A DNA stretch of 21,541 nucleotides from the NCBI GenBank assembly GCA_003990745.1, contig RBNI01001630.1, positions 1 through 21,541 of the forward strand, read 5' to 3'. The stretch comes from Jimgerdemannia flammicorona. Taxonomy: Eukaryota > Mucoromycota > Endogonomycetes > Endogonales > Endogonaceae. Positions within the stretch are counted from its first letter, which is position 1; every line of letters starts with the position of its first letter. This document shows, piece after piece, positions 1 through 9,380 of the stretch. The translations under genes were made by a program, and so were the position numbers. The notes under the pieces are model-generated. The model did no database searches, was not told the origin of the DNA, and worked only from the letters and a program-made list of their open reading frames with translations.

Positions 1-13
1 AAAAAAAAAAAAA
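1..13. repeat. A tract at window edge
   Basis: Thirteen A residues open the window. They could be the end of a plus-strand retroposon tail lying mostly outside the window, but nothing upstream is visible to test this. Confidence 0.4.
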
Positions 14-294
14 GATCTCATGGCATCTAAAAGAGGTACTTTAGACCCTGAAACCATTTGTGAATATATATATTTAAAGGTATGGCAATAAGCTGGCCAA
101 TTCCAAAATCTAGAAATATAGTTAAAATATAGTTTAATCTTGACTAACTAAATATATCCATATATCATAATATTTCTAATATATATACCACCATATTTAA
201 AGCTCTCAGTTCATTTATCACTAGTAGATATTAATTGCATTATAGCACCATATTCGAAGCTTGGTGCTTGCTCATTGGCTGGCATTAATTATAC

Positions 295-487
295 TATTTG
301 AAGCTCTCAGGGCTTGCTTCTAACCAAACCATATGCAGTTACCCTGTCCTGGCCTACCAAACCTGCCGCCAAATCCACTACAGCTAGCATATCCACCACT
401 ACTATAGGCCAGTATATCCACTACCACATGGGCTTACTGAGAGCTGTGGTGATGCAATTAATGAGCAAGCCCTGAGAGCTTCAAATA
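295..487. repeat. 23-bp perfect inverted repeat pair
   Basis: The 23 bases at 295-317 (starting TATTTGAAGCTCTCAGG) are the exact reverse complement of 465-487. The arms are separated by 147 bp. Further diverged copies of the arm lie near 200-210 and 687-730. The spacer is C-rich (CCACTAC-type) and carries no gene I can recognise. The pair could form a stem or mark the ends of a small inverted-repeat element. Confidence 0.75.
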
Positions 488-690
488 TGGTACTAAGAGT
501 ATAAGCCAGAAGATGTTACCAAGAGCTATAGTGACACAATTAATGAGTAAGCCCCAAGAGCTTTGAATATGGCACCAAGAGTATAAGCAAGCCAGAAGAT
601 GGCACTGAGAGCTTTATAAGTCATGGTGATACAATTAATACTAGCCAACAAGTGAGCTCTGAGAGCTTTGAATATCATAAGCCATATTTG
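439..690 (+). repeat. Three imperfect 82-86 bp tandem repeats
   Basis: Units start at 439, 521 and 607. Each begins GAGAGCT or AAGAGCT, continues with GTGATGCAATTAATGAG-like sequence, then GAGAGCTTCAAATATGG, then AAGAGTATAAGCCAGAAGATG. The third unit is the most diverged. Differences are mostly transitions. The array lies just upstream of a TATA-like box, so it may be an upstream repeat of an LTR or promoter, but that is inference. Confidence 0.7.
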
Positions 691-750
691 AAGCTCAGGA
701 CTTACTTATGAAGCTCTCAGGGATTGCTTGTTGACCTAGCATTAAAAATA

Positions 751-758
751 TATAAATA
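751..758 (+). promoter_or_regulatory. TATA-like box upstream of proline-rich ORF
   Basis: TATAAATA lies about 170 bp before the first in-frame ATG of the proline-rich frame (925). With AATAAA at 1463 this outlines a possible transcription unit. In sequence this AT-rich such boxes also occur by chance. Confidence 0.3.
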
Positions 759-924
759 AGCTATCTAAGCTACCATCTTTAATAAAAATAAAAACAAAAT
801 ACATATTCAAACTTATCTCAACTATCTCTCAAATTATTTCAAAGACATAAACTATACCATTGACAAGATATATACTTGGGTAGTGACTGATGGAATCAAT
901 GCTACTCAAGAAGAACATAGAAAG

Positions 925-1392
925 ATGAAGAAAATACTTACTAAAGTGATTGAGCAATTTATTTTAGCTATTGCCCTGATACTCCCTGCTGTCCTGGCCC
1001 CCCCAGCCCTGGTTGTTGCCCCAGTCCCTCTAGCCCCAGTTATCACCCCAACCCCTCCAGCCCCAGTCATTGCCCCAGCCCCAGTTGTCACTCTAGCCTC
1101 AATCATCACCCCAGCCCCAGTCATCACCCCAGCCCTAGTTGTTGCCCTGGCCCCCCCAGTCTCAGTTATTGTCACCCCAGCCCCAGTCATCACCCCAGCC
1201 CCCCCAAAGCCAAGAGGACATCCTTGGACCAGTTGTTATAATTACAGAAGATATGGAAAGACTTGTAGTATCCTCCCTAAAGTTTGCCAGAAGTTGAACC
1301 TATTGACTCCTAACCTACCTTTGAGAAAAAGGCCTTACAACAATTCCTGTCAGTTGGCTGTTACTGTGGCCAGACATGCTGCTAGGTGCTGA
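925..1392 (+). CDS. Proline-rich hypothetical protein with repeat tract and Cys-containing tail
   Basis: I do not recognise this gene. The frame is open from 769, but the first in-frame ATG is at 925, giving about 155 residues. The first 25 residues have two lysines, then a hydrophobic stretch (FILAIALILPAVLA) that resembles a signal peptide or membrane segment. A degenerate PAPVIT-type repeat follows (about 995-1206, 18-bp unit). The tail starts PKPRGHP and contains five cysteines. Around CYNYRRYGK the spacing resembles a CX2CX4HX4C knuckle with the second Cys, the His and the last Cys replaced, and PRGHP resembles a damaged AT-hook (PRGRP). It could therefore be a small secreted protein or the decayed tail of a transposon or gag-like protein. 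Repeat-driven openness of the frame is a real risk. A TATA-like box and AATAAA flank it. Confidence 0.35.
   Translation: MKKILTKVIEQFILAIALILPAVLAPPALVVAPVPLAPVITPTPPAPVIAPAPVVTLASIITPAPVITPALVVALAPPVSVIVTPAPVITPAPPKPRGHPWTSCYNYRRYGKTCSILPKVCQKLNLLTPNLPLRKRPYNNSCQLAVTVARHAARC
995..1206 (+). repeat. 18-bp CCAGCCCCAGTCATCACC-type minisatellite
   Basis: Imperfect copies of a C-rich unit encode the proline-rich repeat of the surrounding frame. Because unit lengths are multiples of three the frame stays open, which by itself is not evidence of selection. Confidence 0.7.
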
Positions 1393-1462
1393 GTGTTCTG
1401 AGTGCTGAATGTGTTGGACAAGTGGAATGTGTCACAAGTACTGTATATGTATGTATGTGAAT

Positions 1463-1472
1463 AATAAATAAA
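1463..1472 (+). terminator. Overlapping AATAAA polyadenylation-type signals
   Basis: Two overlapping AATAAA hexamers lie about 70 bp after the stop of the proline-rich frame, preceded by a TATGTATGTATG stretch like a fungal efficiency element. Position and composition fit a 3' end, but AT richness makes chance occurrence likely. Confidence 0.3.
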
Positions 1473-1509
1473 TTATATAAGCTACCAATAATTACAAACC
1501 TAATTTTTT

Positions 1510-1664
1510 TTTTCAAATTGAATTGGACCTCAATTCAATTTGAACATTTTGAATCAGACCTCAATTTGATTCAAACTCAATTCAATTCGAATCCAATTTG
1601 AATTGAAAAATCCTCAATTCGATTCAATTCAAATTGATTCAATTCGTTTAGGAGCACTACTCTA
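1510..1664 (-). repeat. AATTGAAT-rich array ending in a hAT-like terminus
   Basis: A run of short palindromic units (AATTGAATT, CAATTTGAATTC) ends at 1651-1664. Read on the minus strand this end is TAGAGTAGTGCTCC, which fits the known hAT terminal pattern YARNG. Its first nine bases match the plus-strand terminus at 2999, and 11 of 14 match the minus-strand terminus at 7134. The terminus directly abuts the broken end of LINE copy 1, as if the element had inserted into that LINE. The other end is not seen and may lie left of the window. Confidence 0.5.
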
Positions 1665-2532
1665 GCATCCCTTTTACCCACAAGACCTTGCACTCTACTG
1701 GTCCCCACTTAAGATTTGCTGGCCAGTCTCTCATCTTCTCCATATTCTCCTTTCCAGCCAGCCACACCTGGATGTCAACATCATCAGTCTGGAGCTCAGT
1801 ACCCTCTCAGATCTTGAATCTGATGTCTATAATCTCCCTATACTCCTTGACTGCCTCCACAATCAACTCCCTGGCCCTCTTTCTCAACACCATAGGTAAG
1901 TCCAACACCATCAATTGCACCACTCAGGGGTCCCAGCATATGTACCTGGCCATAGGAACCACTACTCTACCCACTATTACCCTCTTCTTCATGGCCTCCA
2001 ATAGCAACACCTCTTCCTCAAACCTCACCTCAACCCCTTCTTTCTCCTTCAAGAACTTCACTGAAGCTGCCCCCTTTGTCTCCTGTACCACTAGCTCCAG
2101 GATTATCCTTACAGTTACCACTAAGCTCTAGAAATACAATATGATGACAAATTCTGACTTTGATTTCTTGAGCAACAGTACTGATACCATGCCTGTCACA
2201 CCATCTACCAGGTCCCCAGGCCTCGTGCCCACCCCCAGTCCTGAACCACCAACTACTGTCATATCTGGATTTTTTTCCAGATCCCTAGTCCCAGCTTCAT
2301 CAGCAGTCATATCTCCAGCCCCTACTTCCCCCCCTCTCCTACTACCCAATCCTCCCAAGAGAGCTCCTCCCTGTTCCCCAACAGTAGCTATCACTGCCTT
2401 CCCCAGACCCAGCCAACTATCCAGACCAGATACCATTCTCCCCAACTTGACCTTGTCTGCAAAGGTCATCTGCTCTCCTCCTCGTTGCCTCAGTCCACCC
2501 CTTCCTCCACCACCAGTACTGTGGCCAGCCAT
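1665..2532 (-). pseudogene. LINE ORF1 fragment, copy 1
   Basis: This is the N-terminal half of the LINE first ORF, a protein probably binding the element's RNA. The start at ATG 2532-2530 is supported because copy 2 keeps an ATG at the equivalent place (9381) with similar following residues. A Gly/Arg-rich start leads to QMTFADKVKLGRM, then a conserved VKFLKEKEGVEVRFEEE stretch and MARYICWDP. One frame runs the whole way with only about three stops (near 2127, at 1921-1923, and downstream), so decay here is by point change, not frameshift. No zinc knuckle is seen in this half. Antisense frames at 1688-2587 are shadows of this gene. Confidence 0.8.
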
Positions 2533-2731
2533 AGAAGGCCCTGGTATTTCCAAACCATCACCTCTCCTCCTCCCAACATACTGCTAGTCGAAGGCATTGC
2601 TGTCCCCCTGGCCAACATGCTCACCAGTATGCTCATTACTATCTATATTACTAGTCATCTTTTACCAAAAATGTTGTAGAAAGTATTGTTTGAGTTTTGT
2701 ATCACCTGAATATTATTAGTGAAAGGTTGCT
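1665..2731 (-). mobile_element. LINE copy 1, 5' part only (5' UTR and first half of ORF1)
   Basis: Read on the minus strand, this aligns with 9187-10257 of the longer LINE. The shared start is CAACCTTTCAC followed by ATTCAGGTGA; the shared segment continues through ORF1 to GGTAAAAGRGAT near 1666. Beyond that the sequences part company at a hAT-like terminus. Loss of the 3' rather than the 5' part is unusual for a LINE and points to later insertion or rearrangement. The copy is better preserved than copy 2. Confidence 0.85.
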
Positions 2732-2998
2732 TATATATTTCTCTACTTATATATACAGACAACAATATCACTTTAATAATATTTTACATTCTGAAAAGAA
2801 AGAGCCCAACTTAGGAGGATAGTAGTAGTATCTGGTACAATCTCATCTATAGTTTTAAGGTCCTGTTTGCAGTCAACATAGCTATTCTATTCTAACCACA
2901 TAATCTCTATGGTACTGTCATCTTCAAGGAGAGCTCAGACACTATAGTCATTATACTCATAATGGATGATAGACTTATCAAGGCCTGGGACTGGTAGA
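2732..2998. other. Spacer between LINE copy 1 and hAT element
   Basis: AT-rich sequence between the 5' end of LINE copy 1 and the presumed hAT end. I see no reading frame or clear repeat in it. Confidence 0.6.
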
Positions 2999-3002
2999 TA
3001 GA

Positions 3003-3112
3003 GTAGTTTTGTGAAGGTTAGACTAGTCTTTTGTGAGGATTAAGTGGTCTTTTGTGAGGGTTAGGTAGTCTTTTGTAAGGGTTAGGTAGTCTTTTGTAAG
3101 GATTAGATAGTC
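3003..3112 (+). repeat. Five 21-bp tandem repeats (GTCTTTTGTGAGGGTTAGGTA type)
   Basis: Successive units of the form GTCTTTTGTRAGGRTTAGRTA follow the presumed left end of the hAT element. They may be subterminal transposase-binding repeats. The embedded GGGTTAGG is not a telomere tract. Confidence 0.8.
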
Positions 3113-3123
3113 AGACACCTCCT

Positions 3124-3770
3124 TTTGTTTTGTAGCACTAGTTTTCAGCTTTTAGCTTTTTGCCAGACTCTACTGGCCCCTTGGCCCTACTTTGTAGTAC
3201 TACTGGTATAGTACTATAGTGTAGGGCCAGGGTATCTGCAGAGTCCAAATCTGTACTAGAGTCCAATCTATACTAGAGTCTAACTATTTGAAGTTGCTTC
3301 TTGCAGTAGGTCATTTGTCTGCAAATTCTGCATACTCATATCTCTGTACTAACTTATAGCTTAAGACTGCTCTATACTGTTAGTAGAGAACTGCAAATTT
3401 TACATACTCTCTCTACCAAACCTATTGACCCCCACTCTACTCTTGTTTGTTTTGCAGCATTAGTTTTTAGCTTTTACTGGGCTCTACTGACCTCTTGGCT
3501 CTACTTTGTAGTACTACTAGTATAGCACTATAGTGCAGGGTCAGAGTGTCTATGGGGCCTGAATCTATACTGGAGTCCAATCTGTACTGAAGTCTGACTG
3601 CTTGAAGTTGTTTCTTATAGTGAGTTGTTGGGCTACAAATTCTATATACTCTCTCCAACCCAGACTTCTATACCAGCTTGCAGCTTGGGGTTATCTCTTG
3701 CTGCTAACAAAGGACCACAAATTTTATATGCTCTCTCTGCCAACCCTGCTAACCTCTACTAACTCTGCCA
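3124..3770 (+). repeat. Two-copy 322-bp direct duplication
   Basis: 3124-3445 and 3446-3770 are diverged direct copies. Landmarks include TGTAGCACTA at 3131 against TGCAGCATTA at 3453, the GTAGTACTACTRGTATAG palindromic stretch, and the block GAGTCCAATCTRTACT. A shorter motif, CTRCAAATTYTRYATACTCTCTC, occurs about five times (near 3318, 3391, 3634, 3715 and 3820). Differences are mainly transitions. No coding frame was recognised. Confidence 0.75.
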
Positions 3771-3873
3771 ATCTCCACCAATCCTGCTGACCTTCACCCT
3801 ACTTGGGCTGGCATGGGGCTGCAAATACTGATATACTCTCTCCACTGGCTACCTTACACCCTGAGCTGAACTC

Positions 3874-3898
3874 TTTTTTTTTTTTTTTTTTTTTTTTT
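3874..3898. repeat. T tract (25 bp)
   Basis: Lies just beyond the 3' end of the hAT transposase relic. It could be the A tail of a minus-strand retroposed sequence or a simple homopolymer expansion. Confidence 0.8.
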
Positions 3899-3979
3899 CT
3901 TTAAATAATTTACAAAAAATAATTTATTTCTGACTATTTTTGTTTAATATCACAAGACTCATCTAATTTTAGCAGTCTA

Positions 3980-6340
3980 CACTCTACCAAGACTTTAGGT
4001 ATATATAGGCTCAGATTGCCTTAGCATTTAGCATATACCTCTTAGGAAAAATGAGATCCACTCTACTAGAGAACACTCACTCAACTAGTGCACTGGTAGT
4101 AGGAATGGCCAGTTAGTTTCAAGCCATATCACATAAGCTGGGGAAGTCTGTTTGACACATCTGTGGTTATATGTCCTGGGGGTTAGAATGATGGTTAGAA
4201 TGGTAGATAAAATTGGCCCAACTATCTGTAGAATGATAATCCACCTTCTATCAGTTGAGTACCTCTATGCTCTCCAGCAGAATCATATAGTCACTGGTGA
4301 AGTAAATGGTAAGTTTATCTATTGATAGTAGTTCTTCTACTGATAGCTCTCTCTTTCTCTTTCTACTGAAATAAATATGTAATAGAAGAGACTCTTTGGT
4401 ATATTCATCTGGACTTTGGCTAGAACCTTATAGTGGTGCATAGTTTTTGCAATATATTTCAATTATGACTTACTTAGCTTTTTCATAGTGCTGCTCTCAG
4501 TCCTGATCTTTATAGTATTATAGCTTTAAGTATAGATTCAATATTGTTTTGAGAAAGAGAGTGAGTTTTGTGAGAGTTTTTCTTTTTTTGAAAAGAGTAA
4601 CTATAATACTAATATATTTGTACTAATTAAGTATATGATGACATCTATTTTAGAGTAGTATTTTCTAAGCTTGCTCAGAGCAACTTCCATAGCATCTCTC
4701 TGATCTTAGCTAAATCAGAAATCACCACTATCCTTCAGTCTTTTCTCAAGCTTATCCTCTAGTTGGTCAATCAAAAGATTGTATACTAGTATTGCAGAGC
4801 TTATTGTTAGAGTGGTTTGTTTGACAATATTCTTCATATAATTGTCAAAACACTGGCAGTTAAGAATGGTGAATTGTTACATTATACTATAGAGATAGAT
4901 AAAATAAATATAGAGCCAAAGCAATCATTACTTACTTTCAAAACTCTGATAACATTCCTTAGTATATTTCACTCACTTTCATCTATAGCCTCACCCTGCA
5001 TTTCCTTGTTAGCAGTAACTGTAGAATCTACTAGTTTTTTTTTTTTTTTTTTTTAAAAAAAATTCTGATTTAAAATTAATTAACAATCCTCAGTCTTCTA
5101 AAACAATTTGCTTTAGCCAACTGAAAAAAAGGACACATACTACAGCAAACTCTAGCATATACTAGATTATTATAAATATTGAGTTTCAATATATACAGAT
5201 ATCTAATATTAGCTCTTTTAGGACTAAACTGATTGCCCTGCACTATACAGTAAATTTGTCCTATTATTACAGAGATAATTAGACCAATATAACCAATTTA
5301 TATAGCTTGGAAACAATACTCAGGGTTCCTTCACTTCTAGATATTTTATCTATATATATGATAATTCTGAACAATAAGGTTCAGTATATGGGTCTGATAA
5401 TACATATGATAGTTTTCTGCACTAAAGGCTATATTTTTCTATTAAAGATTAGCTACTAAATTTTGAAAAAATGTTGAGTTATTTATAGCATTATTCATTA
5501 TAATGGCCAAAATCTATACTTGAAATTTTTAGTTGGCAAATTTATATAAAAATAAATAACTATTAAAATCTGTTTTGTTTTAAGACTTTTCTCAAAATGC
5601 TGACCAGATAGTAAGCCCCCCCTTTTTATCTTAGTTGTAATCTCAAGCTCCCAGAATAACTAATAAAAGTATCTGTGATGTTTTCTCTAGAATGAGGACT
5701 AGCAAGTTTGATAAAGTTGAGGGTAAGAGATTTAAGTTGCTAATTGAGATCAATTCAATGATCAATAATACCTAGAAATGAAATTGTATTGGAAGATATC
5801 TATATATTGATCATAAATGAGATTTTGCCTACCAAATTCTGTTTATTGAATATGAGATTAAATTGGTGAGCTTTTTACATATATATAATTCAGTTTGCAA
5901 TAGTCATAGTATTGCCTTTATTTATTTATTTTATCTGAAGTATCTGGTAAAGATTATCATATTTCTTTCTATAGGCCTCTAGGACATCTTTATGAATAGT
6001 ATTGGTACTTAGTAGATATAAATCATGCTTGAGGAGACCAAAGATACTATGTAACTAGTCACTCTCAATAGTTGTGAATAGTTGGTCTATATATACAATT
6101 TAGCAAATAAGTCAATTTCAAAATTCTGCCAAAGAATATGACTAAATATTTTTGATTAAATAGAGTTATTGATGTAGAAATGGTCAGGCAATCAGGTAAA
6201 TATATCTACTATAGCTTGGATATCAATTTTATTTGTTTCCATATTCTTTTTAATTTTGTTAGAGTATTTGTCTTTTATATATTAATATATGTTTGAAGTT
6301 GACCCATCAAGCATTTTGAACTTCTGGCTATATAGTATAA
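3980..6340 (-). pseudogene. hAT transposase relic, near full length
   Basis: Reading the minus strand through stops gives a continuous hAT-type protein. In order: a BED-finger-like start (SQKFKMLDGSTSN at about 6329, with C-to-Y and H-to-Y changes), then FTTIESD and NTIHKDVLEAYRKKYDNLY (about 6080-5950). Next come GKISF and NTISFLGI with QLKSLTLNFIKLASPHSREN (about 5840-5660), ILAIIMNNAINNSTFFQNL (5513 onward), and THILNLIVQ (about 5390-5362), which matches the hAT xAHxLNLxV motif. After a T tract at 5035 come TISSAILVYNLLIDQLED (about 4800-4740) and AMEVALSKLRKYYSKID (about 4700-4645). The hATC dimerisation block LAIPTTSALVE is followed by VFSSRVDLIFPKRYMLNA (about 4120-4026). There are many in-frame stops, mostly at expected Trp, Arg or Gln codons, and at least one frameshift. 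The DDE triad cannot be scored residue by residue; the first Asp of a TDN-like motif appears changed (IMNN). Confidence 0.85.
5035..5062. repeat. T tract then A run inside the hAT transposase
   Basis: Twenty T followed by eight A interrupt the transposase between its LNLIVQ and TISSAI blocks. This may be an expansion of a Lys-codon run or a small insertion. Confidence 0.8.
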
Positions 6341-6570
6341 AGAGATTGGTAGAAATAATATTTATATGTCAAACAAAATTATTAGTTATATTATAAATGT
6401 ATCTTCTTTTTTAATTTTTTATCTACAATAATTATAAATAACATTATCTCTGATCTTAGTACAATGTTATCAGATTTCAGAATGAGAATTGTGTGGAAAG
6501 TATGAAACTATCAAGGATGTTTGACTTGAAGCATCATCAGTACTATGAACTATTGAAGACTAATCTGTTG

Positions 6571-6709
6571 ATATATATATTTACATATTTATATATACAT
6601 ATATTTTTGCATATATGTGTGTGTTTGTATACATATATATTTATATATATATATATTTGCATGCATGTGTGTTTGCATATACATATATATATAGATGCAT
6701 CTAATATAT
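6571..6709. repeat. TA/TG-rich microsatellite
   Basis: Mixed (TA)n, (TG)n and CATATA units. The short Tyr/Ile-rich frame across it (to 6711) is a product of the repeat and is not annotated as a gene. Confidence 0.85.
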
Positions 6710-6721
6710 AAGTTATGTGGA

Positions 6722-7031
6722 GGATTCAGATTAGAGAATTCAAATTAAAGAATTCAGATTGGATAATTTGAATGAGATGATTTAGATTGAATAATTCAGA
6801 TTGAGTGATTCAGATTGAATAATTTGGATTAAATGATTTAGATTGAGTAATTCAGATTGAGTAATTTGGATTGAGTGGTTCAGATTGAATAGTTTAGATT
6901 GAGTGATTCAGATTGAGTAATTCAGATTGAGTAATTCAGATTGAGTAATTTATATTGAGTAATTCAGATTGAGTGGTTCAGATGGAGTAATTCATATAGA
7001 GTAATTCAGATAGAGTAATTCAAATTAATCC
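6722..7031 (+). repeat. 14-bp tandem array, about 22 copies (TTCAGATTGAGTAA)
   Basis: Near-continuous copies of TTCAGATTGAGTAA and its variants, most faithful between about 6840 and 6990. It ends about 100 bp before the presumed hAT end at 7134. Subterminal arrays of short transposase-binding motifs are known from hAT elements, so it may have had that role. The sequence after it (7032-7121) is made of related AATTTGA-like pieces. Confidence 0.85.
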
Positions 7032-7134
7032 AAGTTGATTTGGATTGTTTCAGATTTAAGATTTGGGTCAAACCATTATATAATAAATCAAATCTGCATT
7101 TGATTTGAATTGACTCATTCAGAGTACTACTATA

Positions 7135-9180
7135 GATGAATATTCTGTATTTTTCTTTAAGTTGAATCTAGATTTTGTAAATATTTACTATTTAATATAT
7201 ATGATGTAATAAAATTACTATAGTAGTATTATATATAATTTAGTTCAGAAGAAGACTGAGAAGTGATATTATATAATACTTATTTAGCATTATGTGATAT
7301 TATACTCTTAGATTTCACAGTACATTTTAAAGATAAAGTCTCTATACTATAATCTTTTAAAAACTCTATATCAGATCTTTACTATAATCTTTCAAAGACT
7401 TTGTTTTCAATATTTATTTTCAATACTTCACTACCTATTCTGATACTTTGCTACTCTTTTTAATATCTCATTTCAATATCTCATCACTCATTCTGTATCT
7501 TACTGCTAATTTCAATATCTTATCACTCTCTTTAGTATTAGTTAGACCAAAAGATAAAATCTCTATCTTATATTATTACTACTATCTTTAGAAGACTTTG
7601 AATAACTGGGTTCTGAGTTCTTATTATAGAACTTGTCTTTCATCCTTTCTATAGTCTTGCTGCTCAAAAAATATCACTATATGTTTAATGTCCTTAAGGT
7701 AATTCTTTCATATCAGACAGAGGTTTTAGATAGATAGTACTGGGTCTATAGATCTTTGCTGTTTTCTTTATAAGATACTCTATTTTGACTCTTGTTTCTA
7801 TCTTCTCACTATTTATTCTAATACTATACTACTTATTTAAATACTTTACAATATTGCACTATTTGATCCAATATCTTGTAACTCTCTTCAGTATTCTTTT
7901 CAGCACTAGTCAGACTAAAAAGATAAAATCTCTTCTTGGTTTTAAAATATATTACTATATATTCATTCACTCTGAGGTAAATCTTTCACATTTTACTAAG
8001 TTCTGAGTTCTAGTAATAGATCTTAGCTTTCACTCTTTTTGTGGTTCACTATATGAATATTCTCTTCAAGGTAAATCTCTCATATCAGGTAGAGGTTCAG
8101 ATAGGTAGGGCCAGATCTACTTTATTTCTGGAGTTTTTGTAGACTCCAATCTATATCTGTCCTATTTACTGAGTTCTAGTAGTAGATCTTGACTTTTACC
8201 CTTCCTATAGCCTCTCTGCTCAAAAAGTATTACTATATATTCATTTTCTCCAAGATGAACCTCTTATGTCAGATAGGGGTTCAGGTAGATAGGACTAAAT
8301 CCACTCTATATCTAGAGTTTAGTAGCCTCCTAACTCTCACTATTCTCTCTGAGTTACTTGAAAATTATTGCTATATATTTATTATTATTAAGATAAACCT
8401 CTTACATCAGACCAGAATTTAGTCATAGAAGCCAGAGCTCAGGATATAGTTTCCTCTATTTATGTACTTCATTTATATATTCTATTCATATGTACCTTAT
8501 TATATCTTATTCACTTTTATTCTCTCCTTTCTTTCTGACTCTAGTTTAGTATTTATCTTCTGATATCTACCTTCCAGTATCCACTATAACCAATCTGTTA
8601 TTTACTGCAGTAGAGAATTTCATTTATCCTAAAGATAATTTATAAAGAATACTCAAGCTTTTAAGGTAGGTGCTGGCCCCACTTTGACCATAACCTTACT
8701 TCTTAATAGTGAAGATTTGCTATAAAATCTGAACAAACTACTATGGACTAAAACTGTCAGACTATTTCTAGACATACTGGTACTTATATTGGCTGATGAT
8801 AATTGTGAAATTAATACTCTTCAGAAAGTATTTCATTGCCCTGGTCAGAAAGGACTATAGAAGCTTTAGAAATTTTAGTTTCCAAATAGTCCTGAGCTAA
8901 GTGGCAAGCAGATTTACAATTATATCTAGTAACTACTCTCAGCTTACAATTATGATATGTTTAATTTTCATAAGATAGCTGTGATTACCTTTCTATATAA
9001 TCAAAAGAAATAGTGAAAAGAATAAAAGAAAAATAAGATCAAATTTATTCAAACTTAGTTTCAGTTATCTATTATATTAGATTTTGAAATTTAAAGACTT
9101 TCAAGGCTCAATATCCTCAAAGTATAAGAAATAATTCTTTATATATAAGATCTAGAAGTTGTTAGATATTGATATTTTAT
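7135..9180. other. AT-rich spacer with diverged tandem repeats, no gene seen
   Basis: The part at about 7340-8410 is built of related blocks. Examples are CTGAGTTCT...AGATCTT at 7613, 8003 and 8168; ATATTACTATATATTCATT-like blocks near 7665, 7945, 8050, 8225 and 8360; and CAATATCTT...AGATAAAATCTC near 7515 and 7875. Short open frames there (7785, 8189) follow the repeats. From 8640 to 9180 I see nothing that stands out. Confidence 0.6.
9165..9180 (+). repeat. Candidate 5' target-site duplication of LINE copy 2
   Basis: GATATTGATATTTTAT just before the LINE matches AATATTAATATCTTAT at 14951-14966, just after its A tail, at 13 of 16 positions. All three differences are transitions. AT richness lowers the certainty. 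Confidence 0.45.
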
Positions 9181-9380
9181 ATAGTGACAACCTTTCACCA
9201 GTAACATTCAGGTGACACAAGACTCAGACAATACTTTTTACAATGTTTTTAATAAAAAGCAACTAGCAATATAGATAGCAATGAGCAAACTGGTGAGTGT
9301 GTCAGCCAGAGGAACAATGGTGCCTTTGACTGGCAGCATGTTGAGAGATAAGGAGATAGTTTGAAGATACTGAAGCCCCT

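Larger units (their letters stand above)
2999..7134 (-). mobile_element. Decayed hAT-superfamily DNA transposon
   Basis: The body contains a hAT transposase relic on the minus strand. The proposed left end, TAGAGTAGTTTTG at 2999, is followed by 21-bp tandem repeats. The proposed right end, read on the minus strand from 7134, is TATAGTAGTACTC and is followed by a short spacer and a 14-bp tandem array. Terminal repeats with repetitive subterminal regions are typical of hAT elements. The two ends share TA(G/T)AGTAGT. No convincing 8-bp duplication flanks them, so the boundaries are tentative. The transposase itself is much more certain than the ends. Confidence 0.6.

Noticed and set aside
3003..3112. 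GGGTTAGG motifs suggesting an interstitial telomere
   Set aside because: The repeating unit is 21 bp with GTCTTTTGT between, not a TTAGGG array.
4651..4664. TAGAGTAGTATTTT, a match to the hAT terminus
   Set aside because: It falls inside the transposase codons for RKYYSKID, so it is a coincidence of coding sequence.
6493..6711. 72-codon Tyr/Ile-rich open frame
   Set aside because: It is produced by the TA/TG microsatellite.
6722..7031. Possible CRISPR-like array
   Set aside because: Units are 14 bp, contiguous and lack unique spacers; the setting is eukaryotic.
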